A stretch of DNA of 64,000 nt, taken from NCBI GenBank assembly GCA_029204225.1, contig CM055109.1:29884361-29948360 (forward strand), in the 5' to 3' direction. A program made the translations under genes and the position numbers. This DNA is from Diphasiastrum complanatum. Its lineage: Eukaryota > Streptophyta > Lycopodiopsida > Lycopodiales > Lycopodiaceae. Shown in pieces: positions 51,642 through 64,000 of the stretch (within the stretch, counting starts at the first letter, position 1; every line of letters starts with the position of its first letter). The notes beneath the pieces were generated by a model that did no database searches, was not told the origin of the DNA, and worked only from the letters and a program-made list of their open reading frames with translations.

Positions 51642-52050
51642 TGTTTTGTCCATGACTAAAATATAGGATTCAATATACTCCTAGTCTTGGATATCCGGTA
51701 TTCTAGTGAATCAAGTTCATTAGTTATGCCACGTCATACTGGACGTGACCCGTAATGTAATTAATGACCTTGTGAGGCCCAAATACTAATTGGAGTTAGT
51801 ACAAGGTTTGGGACAGTCCATGCATGTGTAGAGTATCAATAGCAAATGAATCTATCTATAGGGGAGTTGGGACTTTGCATTACTATATGCACATGAGGGT
51901 CTTAGGCCTATATAAGGAGGACAAACTCGCGCTACTCCATCATGCTTCTAGAGATTGATTGGTTGCTTCTACTTGGTTGGGTGGCTTCTCCATAGTGTGT
52001 TCTCTATTTTCTTGTCTTGTGAGCAGAATCTTGTGGAGCTTTCCCTTACA
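51642..52050 (+). repeat. LTR relic
   Basis: 409 bp, TGTTTTGTCC...CCCTTACA, with TATATAAGG at about 51912 placed as expected for a promoter. Preceded by a purine tract and followed, after one base, by a primer site. Confidence 0.6.
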
Positions 52051-52051
52051 T

Positions 52052-52063
52052 TGGTATCAGAGC
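52052..52063 (+). promoter_or_regulatory. Primer binding site of the LTR relic
   Basis: TGGTATCAGAGC, one base after the LTR end. Confidence 0.7.
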
Positions 52064-53476
52064 AAGGCTACGAAGATCGGAGAACTTGGAGTGGTGTTGC
52101 TTTTTGTCGAGATTTTGGTGTGGATCAATTGTTATTCCCATCCAGGTGGAGAACAAGGTTGCAAATGGGTGTATTCTCCCGGTTTCAATCTGCATGTTGC
52201 TAAGATCCATTTCTCTCAAAAAGTTTTTAGGTTCTATGGAGAATTTTCCTTCAAAGCTAATTTAGAATATTTTTTTGGAGCTTTTTCTTGTGTAGCTCAA
52301 ATCTTATGTAGATCTGAATTTTTCCAGCAAGTGTACTTTCATTTCAAGGATCATTAATGATGCATGCTGGTTCTTTTCAAGATTTATGGTTCTAGGCTAT
52401 GTTTTTGGTCAAAAATTACTTGTTTTTCATGTTTATTGACTAGAAATTCATAGCAAGAGCTAAAATTCAGCACGATCAGATCATTAGGATGGCTATAATT
52501 TTGTAAATTGACTTGCATGTGGTTGAGAAAGAGTTGCATGTCATAAATTTTCACTTTATGGTGAAGGAAAAACCAGAAAATAGTAAAAAATCATTACTTT
52601 TGTTAGTTTTTTTCTTAAAGTTGGATAGTTAGATGTTGTAAACTACCTTGTAGAGCTTGCCAAAAGTTGAATCAAAGTCTTTTGAAGATGTCCTTGAAGT
52701 TAGAGCCAAGAATTCCATGAATTGAGTGTGTAGAAGGCCAAAAAAATAGCCTTTTTTTGGTGATTTTTGGGGGACGGATTGCTCCTCTCAATCCATAGAG
52801 GGATCATGTTGGGAGATTATACATCCTATTAGTGCTCCTCTTGACTTGTCCTCAAGCTATCAAACCTATAAATTGATGGCCGGTGGCTTATGGTCGTTTG
52901 AAGCTAAAATCACTTCTACAAATCAAGAAATCTTTGATCCCAGTCCATATTACTTCTTAGGACCTGTATGAATGTTTCCTGGAAGTCTAATAGACCATTT
53001 AAGACTGTTGGTAACATCACTTTTGGGCTTGGATAGGTGTTTGCTTGGTTTTACATCATATGGCCTTGTAGAAGTGCGCCCTACTACAGAATTTGAGATG
53101 CTCTATTCTCACACGTGTGAAGCCTAGGTGGTAGGCTGATGTGGCAAACATCTTGGTCACTTGGTCTCCCTCTGTACTGTACTTTACAGTGCTTAATTTG
53201 GTGCACTTTAGCTCAAGTTATGGCCGAAATTTTGACAGTTTTGTGAGCAAAATTTGCAAAATCCGTAATTGTTCAGATTGCATGCTAGTTTTTTTTTCCT
53301 AATTTGTGGTATTGTGCTTGCATGGATTGATTGCATGTTGATTCTCTGAGTGTTTTTGACATGCATGAGGGATTTACATTCGTTTTGAGTGGTTATACAC
53401 ATGCGTGAATCGATGTGTTGTGGGTCGGATGAGCACGTGGTGGGGGTGCGACTTCTCCCTCCATAGCCGCCCTGCA

Positions 53477-53543
<67 letters not shown>

Positions 53544-54059
53544 GTTCTGATGTGGGCAGACAGGCCGTGACGAGGTGGAGGAGGGCTGGGGCGGGAGTAG
53601 GCTCGAGTTAAGGAGGGGGGGCCTCTCCTAAAAAAAAGAAATGAGAATGTTTTTTTTAGGGGGGAGGGGCCCTTTCTAAGCATGCAAGTTAAGATGAACT
53701 TATATCTGGTGCATGTTGGTTTAGACTGGGCTATTCATGTGGTGTCCGAGGTATAACAAACTTGCTATGGTTGTCTCTCGGTTTTCCATGAGGGTTTTGG
53801 GTATGTGCCTTGCTTTTATGGTTTGCTTGGCTATGTAGTTCTGACCATGTTATTTGGTGTAGTTGAGCAAACACGACTTTGTGGCTTTACGGGTTCATGA
53901 TGGGCTTTGGTCCTTTGGTGAAGAAACGATTTTTGGCTTGAATTTTTGTGGTGTCTGAGCTAGGGGCTTAATGTCGATTTGTTAATGGACGTTGTTCTGG
54001 ATTTATCTAGTTTCGGGCAGTTTCTCGCACCTTTGAAATGGATTTTGTCATGTTGGCAG
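52064..54059 (+). other. Probable 5' leader of a Gypsy relic, with insertions
   Basis: No coding signal. Contains CACACGTGTGA at 53110, which in this window marks LTR-derived DNA, a (CT)n tract at 53480-53541, and a G-rich stretch at 53575-53670. Confidence 0.4.
53480..53541. repeat. (CT)n microsatellite
   Basis: 62 bp of CT in the leader of the Gypsy relic. Confidence 0.95.
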
Positions 54060-55579
54060 TCATGGCCGACATGGAGCAAGAATTACTTGGAGTGTGGGAA
54101 GTCCAAACAACAACCCACAGTCAATTCTGGATGTGATGAGCAAGGCACGGCTAGAAATCCACCAGAGTAATAAGCAGCAGGACGAACAAATTAAATTTCT
54201 ATTGTCTCGACATGATGCGGCATCTTCGACACAGTTAGATTTTTAGCCAAAAGTTTTTTTGGCAGACAAGAAGTTCAAGTAGCTGGCAACAGTGGAATAA
54301 TGGCTAAACAGGTGGAACGATTAATTTGGTCTACACGGGGTGTCTGAGGAAAAAATATTCCTTCTAATCTACTTGGAGAGTAAAGTCATGTTGTGGTGGA
54401 GAGATCTCGATCCTAAGCAAGTCACATGGGTTTCTTTTTTTGGAGGTGTTCCTGAAAATGTTTATGACTGGATGAGCGAGACTCTTATCGGCATTTTGTT
54501 GAGCTTAAGATAGGGTCGCATGACTTGGACATGTACATCCAAGAGTTCATGGACCTCTTAACCAAAGTGCCGCATTTTCATTAAAAAATATGAAGAGTGG
54601 CAATTTGTGAATGGATTGCCCACGGATTTTCAAAATGAGTGCAAGTGCCATCAGTTGAACTCGTGGGAAGATGCCATCCGGATCGCACAGGTTTACGATC
54701 AGACAGTGGTAGCTTCTAGGAAACGAGGGCAAGAGAAGGGCTCGACAAATTTTTGACCACGGAAAAAAATCTAAGAAGTTTTTGATGAAGTTGAAACAAT
54801 GGCTTAGCAAAAAGCCAAGTCAGGAAAGAAAATTAAGAAAAAACCTAAGACATCAGTGAGAGATGCCTTTAAGCAAGGGCTATCCTTTAATTGCACCAAG
54901 GCGGGCCATTTGACTATAATGCCCGTTGAAGAACAAATCCTCATCAAATCTTGCAACAATCGATTTGCCAGCAGGTAAAATGAAACTTGATGTTATTAAT
55001 GCTACTTGTGAATGCCATTTTAGTACATTGTCTTTTGGTCCTCACAATTTGTTTCATGTTAGGGGCACATTGTTAGTGAAAGATGTGAATGTGTTGTTTG
55101 ACTCAAGTAGTACTCATAACTTTATTAATTCTCAACTTGTGCAAAGACTCCAGGTGCCTACCAAGCCAAGTGATCACAAATACTGAAGTTTTTGATGTGA
55201 TGATTCTGAAATTGGAACTAGATCTTCAAGACTATGTTGATAAAATTAATTTTCATGTTCTGAACTTGGGCCAATCGGACATGATTTTAGGTATGAGTGG
55301 TTCTTTGATAAATTTGACAGTTTGCATATCAATTTTAAGAAACATAAGTTACAATTTATTGATCCTAGTGGTAAAAGTGTATCCATTTTTGGTGATGACA
55401 CTTGTACTCAGTTTTTGATGATTACATCGATGGAATTAATAGAGGAAGCTCACAATTTTAATTGTTATTATCTTGTTTTAAAATCCTGCTTAAGCAGAAT
55501 TGTTTTTGAATCTACGGATGTGAATGATAGTTCTAATTCAATTATTGATAGTAATTTCATTGTCATTAGGGTATATTAG
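54060..55579 (+). pseudogene. Gypsy gag-protease relic
   Basis: Fragments in shifting frames. 54300-54540 reads as retrotransposon gag (LIYLESKVMLWWRDLDPKQV); about 54890 as a decayed knuckle (FNCTKAGHLT); 55000-55190 as protease (VLFDSSSTHNFINSQLV, the catalytic DSG now DSS); 55190-55300 as the second protease half (VFDVMILKLELDLQDY, NLGQSDMILGM). No reverse transcriptase or integrase follows, so the element is truncated near 55580. The LTR at 51642 may be its 5' end. Confidence 0.7.
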
Positions 55580-55939
55580 AACTCAAAATGGGCCCTTTGT
55601 CAAGATGTTGTTTTTGACTTCGCACACTTTCAATGTCCAAGTGGCCCAATAAATTGTGTCCATCTGTGATGAACTGTAACAGTGCTTGACAAACGAATTT
55701 TTTTTTGGCTTTCCTGGCCAAAATTTGGCAATTTTCAAAAATCCCACCGGGCAGAACAAATGACTATGATTGGACCACCGTTACTGCCCAAATACTCCTT
55801 TGTTGTCCGTATTGTACACTTGAGGTTAATTTGGATTCAATGTTCATGAATTATAGTTAACTAATTTCTATAATTTAGAAACTCCCCTTGTCATTCTCAT
55901 TCTCTCCATTCTCAGCTTCCATACAAATATTTTGGACTA
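55580..55939. other. Spacer, nothing recognised
   Basis: AT-rich, non-coding, between the Gypsy relic and the exon-like stretch at 55940. Confidence 0.3.
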
Positions 55940-56163
55940 ATGGCGACACATAATCAGTCAATGGATTTTGATGCATCCTTCTTCAAAAGGCTCTTTCCGA
56001 AAAAAAGATCAGATAACATATATAGAAACAAAGGAAAGACAATGGATTTCAAAGTATCAGCTATTGGTCAGTCTATCACAGAAGTTTTAGTTTAGCATGC
56101 TTATCTTCACAAAGAGCTCAACATTCAGGATTGGAATCCAGATGATAGAAGAACATTGCAATT
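55940..56163 (+). pseudogene. Exon-like ORF with one stop
   Basis: ATG at 55940 opens 51 codons (MATHNQSMDFDASFFKRLFP, GKTMDFKVSAIGQSITEVLV) to a TAG at 56093. The frame remains coding-like (HAYLHKELNIQDWNPDDRRT) up to a good donor GTAAGT at 56164. The next exon is not evident. The family is not recognised. Confidence 0.35.
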
Positions 56164-56818
56164 GTAAGTATACGATTAGTATGTACATATTCAGATTAAA
56201 TTTCTTTAGTATTAGTAAATTTTTCTCATGATATTTTTGTTGGTTTTGTAGATTTGTATCTATCAAATTTTGTTGAATGGCAATCAGTTCAATCTATTGC
56301 AAGAATACTTGATGTCATACATTTTGATATTAGTATTTTGCAATATAAAGGTCGTTCTCCAAAATAGCTTTTAAGGTTGGTTTTTTTTTTTATTTATTTT
56401 ATAATCACACCTATATTCTTGATAAAAATGGTTTAGTGGGTAGAGTAGAGCATATCCTCTACTAGATTTTTTGAGTGAGGAATGAATTTCTCCAGATTCA
56501 GCAATTTTAGAAAGTTTTCGATCTAGACTTTATATGGATATTCAGAGTATATTAAAATGTAGCACTGGTTTAAAGAATAATAGATAAGTTGGTATCTACC
56601 TTTCACTATTTTTGTTGATTTTTTTTCCAAATGCAATGTTCAACGAACGAAAACAATTTTTATTTGTAAGGACTTGAGTGATGAAATGCTCGCCAAGTTG
56701 TTGGATGAACGTTGGGATACGAAACAAAATGAGCAAGTTGAGTGCAGAGTATGTAAGTCATGAATGACATTTAGATATCACATAGAAAAACAAATGCTCA
56801 CTTTGCTGCGGTATCATA
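56164..56818. other. Spacer with AT-rich exon-like fragments
   Basis: Around 56670-56760 DLSDEMLAKLLDERWDTKQN is readable, followed by a stop; this may be another exon of the same decayed gene. Confidence 0.3.
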
Positions 56819-57653
56819 TGTGAGAAATTGGCAAAAATCTAGCCTGGTATTTTTATGTTAGAAGTTTGTGAGTGAATCTCACATGTGTGGAAGATGTTCC
56901 CCATGTGGAGAATTGTAAATAAATTAGAAATGTTTTTCATAGGGGTCTCATAAAGTTATATGGTCAAGCATCTTTGTGTAGAATGTTGATAGGGTCAAAA
57001 ATTGGCATAGATGGCAAATTGGTCAAATCCACATGTAATGCCTCTATTGAGCCAAAGTAGTGTAAGAGGTGAAACTCATGCTAAATAGGTTGTTGACAAG
57101 TGTCTTTGGTTAGTTTGATGTGTGACAAGTCAAAGTTCAAGAGTTCCAATAGAATTTAGAGGTGGAAGCATCAATGGTCCAATAGGATTTGAGATAGGCT
57201 TGTATATGGACCAATAGAATTAAGAGGTGGATGCATCAATGGTCCAATAGGATTAAGAGATTGTAAATATGATGTCCAATCATGGTTGAGTTAGAATTAG
57301 CTCATGGATCTACTAGTATCATTTTACTTCTCATTCTATGCTAATTGGTTTTGAGATCAAGTGAGATTTTGGATCAAAGTATTTTCTAGCATTCTCTCTC
57401 TACCCGAGAGCTATTGGTATAATTATCTCTCTACCCAAGTAGAGCAGCTTGTTTTTACTTAGTTTTATTTTGGAACACTGTCCCACACATGTGTATGTAC
57501 TTTGAAAGTGAACTAATGCATGTAGTAGTGTGTTTTTGCCATTGACAACTCGATAGATCTTAAATCTCAATCTAATCTTGATCATTGTGCATCCACACAT
57601 CTTAGGAGATCTAAATTACATGTAGTGGGCACTCCACACGTGTGAAATTCACA
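56819..57653 (+). repeat. Copia relic 5' LTR
   Basis: 835 bp, TGTGAGAAATT...GAAATTCACA. It contains a tandem duplication (AGAGGTGGAAGCATCAATGG and AGAGGTGGATGCATCAATGG) near 57160 and 57230, and CCACACGTGTGAA at 57634. Confidence 0.75.
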
Positions 57654-57665
57654 TGGTATTAGAGC
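57654..57665 (+). promoter_or_regulatory. Copia relic primer binding site
   Basis: TGGTATTAGAGC, one C-to-T change from the common primer site, directly after the LTR. Confidence 0.75.
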
Positions 57666-58383
57666 CTACCTAAGATTACCATGCATTTCCATCTATTAGT
57701 ATAAAAATTTCCACCATATTGAGCTAGAAATTGTCAAGATCCAATTTCCTAGCTATCTTGTCCATTTTTAAATCAAAAGAGATCAATAGGGCATTGATTG
57801 AGTATGACCTGGTACTGTACGGAATCAGGTGCTCAGACACGTGTGAGGAACATCCAATTTCAGTTTGAGACTTCTCTTTCATGTTTGATCCAAAAATCTT
57901 GCTAGATAGCTTGTTGTAAAGGTAGTTTGTCTAGTTTTTGATGCAATCAATTTCATTCCATTTGGTTGAGCCAATCAAAAGTTATAAGGTTTTGAAGAGG
58001 GTTAGGTGGACACATTTGGTTTGGTCAAGAGACTGCCTATTTGATCCTAAATCACATGCTTGTCAATCTCATCCGTTTGTGATCTAGGCATTGTTTTGAG
58101 ATCTTAGCCATTTTGTTTCATACAATATCATTGTATTTGAGTCAAATTTGGTCTCTTAGTGTATTTCACACATGCTAAGAGTATTTGATCCTAACTTTGT
58201 CCATACTCCATCATTTGATGTGAAGTAGATCTAGTTTCGGAGAGATTGGTAGAGCTAGTGAGAATTATCTCACAGTTTGTTGCAAGATCTTGCATAGGAG
58301 TTGGTAGCACATCATTATTGGATCCTATAGTGAGAGAGTAGCAACATTTTTAGTGTCTCATTACAAGGAGTCTTCACTATTTA

Positions 58384-59777
58384 ATGGCTTTTATGAGTTC
58401 CTACCTATTGGAATCTACCGAAAGACTATCTACCTCCAACTATTCTATTTGGAAGGTTAGAATGGAGTCAATCTTGATACTCCAAGATGTGATGGACATT
58501 GTACTTGGGATTGAGGAGGAGCCTCAAGTCCTTCAAGAAATACAAAAATACAAGAAGAGAGCTAGGATGCTCCTCCATTTTATTACGATGAATGTCTCTA
58601 ATGAGATATTGAGGGAGATTGGTACTTGCACTAAAACCAAAGAAGCTTGGGATCTATGAGGCTGAGAACACCCCTAGTCTCCTCACTCTTAGAAATCAAA
58701 TCTTCCAAAGTAGTCAAAAGAGTGATGGGAGTGCATCTAATTATGTTTTGAGAGTCAAGGATATTCAGAGGGAGCTTGCTTGCATTGGTGATCCAATCAA
58801 TGAAAGTGAACTAGTCAAGTCATTCTAAATGGCTTGAGAGATGAATATGACAACCTTGTCCAATCCTATGCCATTAAGGAGGAGCTACCAAGTTTGGAGG
58901 CCCTTCAAAGTGTGCTTATTTATGAAGAATCAAGACAAGAGTACAAACTCTTGAGGATGGACAAGCTATCACTCAATCATAATAATGATGGCAAAGTTGA
59001 GTAAGAAGCAACACCAACACTTCTCTAATGACAAAGCCAAAGACCAAGATGGAGAGGAGGAGGACACCTCTCATGCTTCTTTTGTGGCAAGAAAGGCCAT
59101 TATGCCAAAAATTGCTTCAAGAAGAAGAACTGATTCAAGCAAGCCAACATCTCTAATGATAAATAAGACTATATTGCAAGTGATGGAGAGGCTCTCTTAT
59201 GGCATCAAGCTTCTCCTCTTCCACCTTCAACAAGGATGATTCATGGTATATTGATAGTGGAGCATCTTCACATATGTGTGGCTCCAAGAACTCTTTTTCA
59301 TCTATTATGCCTTATGAAGGAGTCAAGAAGACCATATACATTGCAAGTGAGCATGAGTGCAATATTGAAGGAGTAGGGATTAAGAAGCTTGCATCTTCTA
59401 AAAATCTCTTTTTCAACAATGTTCTTTTTGTCTCAAAGCTTACAAAGAACATCTTAAGTGTTGGCCAACTTCTTGATAGTGGCCTTGATGTCAATTTCCA
59501 TATTGACAATTGTGTGATAAAAAAGGATGATGAGATCCTTGCATATGGATCAAGGTTTGAAGGCATCTACAAATTGGATCTAAGTGAGAGTGCAAACTCT
59601 CTTGATGTTTCTTATATGTCCAATCTTTCAAAGGAGGATGATCACACAAGATGCACATATCTTCTCTCTTCAAGTTTTATGGTATATAATTATTTCCTAT
59701 TATTCAAATCATATGTTGAGAAGCAATTCTCATTGAAGATCGAAGAGAGTAGGAATATTGTGGAACAACTATTCTAA
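58384..59777 (+). pseudogene. Copia gag-protease relic
   Basis: 58384-58659 opens like the intact Copia gag (SSYLLESTERLSTSNYSIWK). The frame then shifts near 58660, 58830 and 59080. 59199-59640 restores a protease stretch (WYIDSGASSHM) and the start of the pre-integrase region (TKNILSVGQLLDSGLDVNF). The last codons (FKSYVEKQFSLKI) come from mid-integrase, so an internal deletion joins these parts. RT and RNase H are missing. It is a relative, not a copy, of the intact element at 13425. Confidence 0.8.
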
Positions 59778-60788
59778 TCAGCTGCTAAATGCAAAAACAG
59801 TCTAATAGACAACTTATGCTAAATGTAATCATAGCTTTAAGTGTTCTAATTGCCCAACATGATCATAAAAATTAATTCATACTCTGAAACAAGAGTACAG
59901 TCCACCGAAGAGATTAGAGATGATTTGTATTTGGTACTACTGAAATCAGATTCAACGTGAAGTACAGTTCTGAAATAAATGGAAGAGCAATATGATAACG
60001 TGAGTTCCTTAGGCATCAAAGACAGCCATCATCTGATCAGAAACTAAGAAGTCGTAGACGTTCGTGTTCTGATCAGAGTGAGTAAACAAATGCGATCAAA
60101 CAACAATGAAAAGTGCATTCAATCACAACAAGCATTCATCTATGTTGTACACAGATAAAAGCAAGCTGTTGTTATATTACACTGAAGCACAATACAAGAT
60201 TTTTATCACTTATGTTCTGTTCGAGTCTGATAGGCGTAGTCATGCTTAGGGAAAGAGTGAGATAGCTCATTCCGCTGCGCACGAACACTTTCCATTTGAC
60301 TTTGCTTCTTTTCGTGCTCATTTCTTTTCGTGTTCATTTCTTTTCAAGCTATTTTCGTTTCTCACACACCCTCTTTTTCGAACAGAACCGACGTATCTAC
60401 AATTCTTATAAGGTTATTATCTCTCAAGTAAAGATGCAACAAACTTTTATCAGGACAATTGGAACATTAATAGATTCATTTCCGAAGAATGGCTTTATGT
60501 GTACAAACTTTGCTTAATCATATTTCAGCTTCTCGAGCGTGAAACATTTCCAGGACTTGTTTATGATTTACCTAGTAACATTTTTGTTCTTCTGATGGGC
60601 AGTTAGCTAACAAATGCACTTTTCCAAAATGATGTTGAGCATTGTTTGATTCATTAGGATCTTGAGATAGGCCAGCGCTAGATTTGTGCCCTACTTTGGT
60701 GCATAAAGGATAGATTTTTTGCATTCTAAATGAAGAACATGATCATTTGTGCTTTTGGTAAGCAATACGTTAGAGTTTTCAACAGTTG
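59778..60788. other. Intergenic, nothing recognised
   Basis: AT-rich with short featureless ORFs only. Confidence 0.35.
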
Positions 60789-61130
60789 ATTGCAGCGATG
60801 GACTGCTCTTTTCCAGTGCACTACTTTATGGCTTGTTTAACATTCATACATGATGTATGTGTTGTATACTTTAGAATGATTGAAAGCATCTATTTTTCAA
60901 CGATGGCCTGCTATTTTTCAGCGCACTACTTTGTGACTTTGATGTCAAAAGCATATTGTGGATACTTTAGTATGCATGAAAGCATCCATTTTTCCAGCAA
61001 TGGACTATTGTTTTCAGTGCACTACTATGTGGCTTTGTTGTCAACCATACATAAAGTTTGCCGTGTATAGTTAAGAATGCTTGAAAGCATGGATTTTTGC
61101 AGCGATAAACTGTTGTTTTTGACACCATGT
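60789..61130 (+). repeat. Minisatellite, ~3 units of 105-115 bp
   Basis: Each unit reads roughly CAGCGATGGACTGCTnTTTTC, AGTGCACTACTTTGTGGCTT, then a variable part and GAAAGCATCnATTTTT. Units start near 60795, 60899, 61004 and 61100 (partial). Confidence 0.75.
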
Positions 61131-62782
61131 TTTGCTTGAATGATCTGCATATGTAAAGTATGTCATATACACTATAAGTGACTTGTTCTTATAAGAAAAT
61201 ACATTGATGCACTACCTGCTCACATCATGTAAAGAGTAGTGACAGGGTTTTCTTTGCAACTAAAAGTAATATATCATTTTCAAAGTACTTTTCTCATCAT
61301 GTTTCTTGCTAAACAATACATATGTGCTGTCAAGAAGTCGAAGGCTTTTCAACTTCTCCTCCTAAGTCGTTTGTAGCATGAGAAGCAGCCTCGAACCTAA
61401 GAGCCTTGAAGATGCTTGCAAAACAAAGAGTGTTAGCATCTACTTCTACTTGCAAACAAATAGCATACTTTTTTAAGTCTAAGTTAAAACCGTGAGACTT
61501 GCAAAAATTGGTTCCATGCCTCCTAGTGACTAATGGCACCACAAGTTGGACTTATGCACACAAGGTGCCATACTTGGGGCCTAACGCAACTTATCTACTA
61601 ACGACTCTTCAAGATGGGCTTATACACGTAGGATGCCATGCTTGGGCCATTAATTACATAACATCATTATTTACATGGGCTATTTCCTTGCAAGGTAATA
61701 CTTTTCTTAATATTCCCGGGCTCCATTGAAATGCCCCTTAGGCCTTGTATTCCATCCCCCACACTCCCCACTGCTAAATGGTTGCCAGTCCCATGGCAAT
61801 TAGTGGATGTTTTTTTTTTGGTACCCACTTGCTGCTTAGCTTCTAGCTCGTCATTTTATTTGTGGATTTTTTGAATGAGCTTTTTGTAGCCTTCCATTGC
61901 CTGGGCCGTAGGATTGTGTCATCTTTAGACAGCCCGAAGACATGTGAGCTATGGGGCAACCATTGGGTACGTTGCCACTCCTCCACTCGTGCTACTGAGA
62001 TGTTGTCATAGGTGCTCAATAGTAAATTCTTGTCATCATTAGCTGGTCTTGGAATTTCAAGCTGAGAAGGGGGTGTTGGGATCAAAATACAAAGGACCCA
62101 AGGAACGGTCCCAATGGAACTCAAATTAACTAAGGAAAAAGAGCTCTTTGCAGTTGAGAGCTGCTTGTCACACCATTGGATCATTTAAAATATGGTTCTT
62201 TTAGAAGAACTGCTCCAAGGTGTACTTGGCTTGGAACTCTTGGACCGACTCCCTAGAGTCTAGGGCTTCTTAAAAAATATGTTTGATGCTCTTGCTTGCT
62301 TGGCCCCGGCCTGCATCCATGCCTGTTGTTTTGTTGTGAGAGAGGGTTTCTTGGGGTGAGCTTGTACTAGATGGTTCACCCTCGAGCACATCCAGCTGTT
62401 CAAATGTGAAGGTTATATCAAATTGAAAGGAGCTGGAGTTAATGCTCGTGTGCTTGTTGGTGCAAATGGGGCCCCTTGGGATGTCGTCAATGGCCCTAGG
62501 CTTGTAATGGCTGGTTGGTTGTGTGTGTTCTTGAATTTGTGATGCCAAATCCTCAGCCAACTAATTGTGTTGATGATTGGATCGACGTAACTTTTTTGCT
62601 TGACCCCAAATCAATAAAACAATTTCTCCTATGCTTGTAGCATTTGCAAGGTTCACTTGCTCCCGATGCTCGACCTTTTTCTATTATATTTTGATCCTGA
62701 TTTGCAATGCTTGATTTTGTCTTTGTAGAAATGGTACCATGGCCTGATAGGATTTGATATTGGCCTGCATGACGTCCAGATC
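61131..62782 (-). other. Unassigned region with minus-strand ORFs
   Basis: Minus-strand ORFs at 62560-62270 (MAEDLASQIQEHTQP) and 62184-61843 (MIQWCDKQLSTAKSSF) look somewhat coding-like in composition, but no motif, splice pattern or family was recognised. Confidence 0.3.
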
Positions 62783-63483
62783 TGTGAAAGTACTGTACTT
62801 TAGGACCATAAATGGATCTACAAAAGATCCACAAGAGTGATTGGATGCTTGCTTAACAATCTATCAAAAAAACTAGACACAAAAAAATTGATCTAGATTG
62901 GCAATTTGACAAACAACAAGCATTAACAATCAAAAGCATTGATAAACATTGAAATCCGAGCCCACACGTGTGTACTACGGGCTGTAGTACGGCCTTCAAC
63001 CTGAGAAACAAGTAGAAATTGATTTGGTTTCATTTGGATCACAAAAACTCAATGTACATAGTGAACTAGCTTGAGATTGCCAATGAGCTCCAAAAATTTT
63101 CTTTCTTCTCACTATGGAGAGAGGGAATACATAGCAAATTCGACTTCCTTTTTGAAGTTAGGTGGATTTCCAGCATGTAATAAGGAAGTTAACTCACTCT
63201 CCTTGACCTAAAATGAAACCCTAGTCTATTTCCTAGAGTTATGCTTGGTAGGTTAGCTAGTTGGTCAAATTTTCATCTTAAACTTAGGTGTAGGTCCTAT
63301 AAAGTAGGGATGACCACCAAATAGACATGACCAACTCCCTTGACTTGACCTAACCTACATTAGGATGGGTTTTCCATGTGGCATCATGGCCTCACATGTG
63401 TGGGACCCACTTGTGTACACAATTTACACTATTCTACATGGTTTTTGATCAAGCTAGATTTGCCAATTTTTGGCATCTTCACA
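62783..63483 (-). repeat. 3' LTR of the window-edge element
   Basis: 701 bp, TGTGAAAGTACTG...CATCTTCACA in window orientation; an inverted, closely similar copy of the solo LTR at 44872-45574. Contains CCCACACGTGTG near 62961. Confidence 0.85.
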
Positions 63484-64000
63484 CTCCTCCTCAAATTTAG
63501 CTTGATCTATTTACAACTCTCTTGATAGATCAATGAAAGCTTTTAGAAGTGTCTAAAAAATCCAGCTACAAAGAAGGAACTTTTGAGACTCCAATAGAGA
63601 ATGATGTCCATGAAGGATCTTTCACCACCTCTTAGAGGATCCCTTACAAGATGTTCCATAAATGTGTCTATATACATGTAGCACACTTCAAAACTAAACA
63701 TCATGCCAAGCCATGGATGCCATGGCATTTTGTTCACTTGAAGATACATCAATTAAAATATTAAGTGCATAGATAATGTTGCCAAAGACAACTTGTCTTG
63801 CTTGATCCATATGATTGAGCCTAGATGGCTCCATCTTGATACTCAAGGTTCTTCTTGGAGTCCTCGGGTCTTGAGCTTGCTCCTCCACTTGACTTGACTC
63901 CAAACCATCAATGAATTGAATAAGGTGTTGATCCAAAGGTGCTTCTTCAAGTTTACAAATCTTCCACTCTTGAAAGATCACATTTCCACCATTGACAAAT
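62783..64000 (-). mobile_element. Minus-strand LTR element, cut by the window end
   Basis: The 3' LTR (62783-63483) is followed rightward by the complement of a purine tract (CTCCTCCTC) and internal DNA reaching the window edge. The internal part has short minus-strand ORFs (LEEAPLDQHLIQFIDGLESS, EEQAQDPRTPRRTL) that recall the linker before Copia reverse transcriptase, without catalytic motifs. The expected 5' LTR lies outside. Confidence 0.65.

Larger units (their letters stand above)
56819..59777 (+). mobile_element. Truncated Copia element
   Basis: A 5' LTR (56819-57653), primer site, leader and broken gag-protease remain. The pol part and 3' LTR are gone, so no target duplication can be checked. 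Confidence 0.75.

Overview
The window looks like nuclear DNA of a land plant: intron-rich genes, canonical GT-AG splice sites, and long AT-rich intergenic DNA packed with LTR retrotransposons. The one clear intact host gene is a glutamate decarboxylase. A Mutator-like transposase relic and several gene fragments resemble families I associate with seed-free plants, so a fern or other seed-free vascular plant is my best guess; this is inference.

Layout. 1-2278 (minus): partial multi-exon gene of unknown function, with one in-frame stop. 3189-4510: a perfect 101-bp-arm palindrome, a tandem array of about 271 bp units with hairpins, and an orphan last exon of PEP carboxykinase. 6195-9604 (plus): broken Mutator-like transposase gene. 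11598-18028 (plus): complete Ty1/Copia element with identical 655-bp LTRs, a TTTTT target duplication and an intact 1317-codon gag-pol. 19691-30006 (plus): seven-exon glutamate decarboxylase gene; intron 2 holds a 1064-bp TRIM-type element (target duplication GTATC), intron 5 a Copia relic. 33071-40202 (minus): Ty3/Gypsy chromovirus-like element (target duplication AATCA) killed by many stops.

40936-50002 (minus) is the most unusual structure: a retroelement arranged LTR-internal-LTR-internal-LTR, flanked by one target duplication (GAAGC). Its middle LTR carries a solo LTR of another family. The insertion splits an ORF whose two halves read in frame across the duplication. 51642-55579: LTR and Gypsy gag-protease relic. 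56819-59777: truncated Copia relic. 60789-61130: minisatellite. 62783-64000: 3' LTR and internal part of a minus-strand element running off the window.

Recurring themes are the initiator-Met-type primer site TGGTATCAGAGC in nearly all elements, a CACACGTGTG palindrome in LTRs of different families, and long (CT)n tracts that all read CT on the plus strand. Glutamate decarboxylase makes GABA from glutamate; the retroelements are separate selfish units, and no multi-gene pathway or operon is present.
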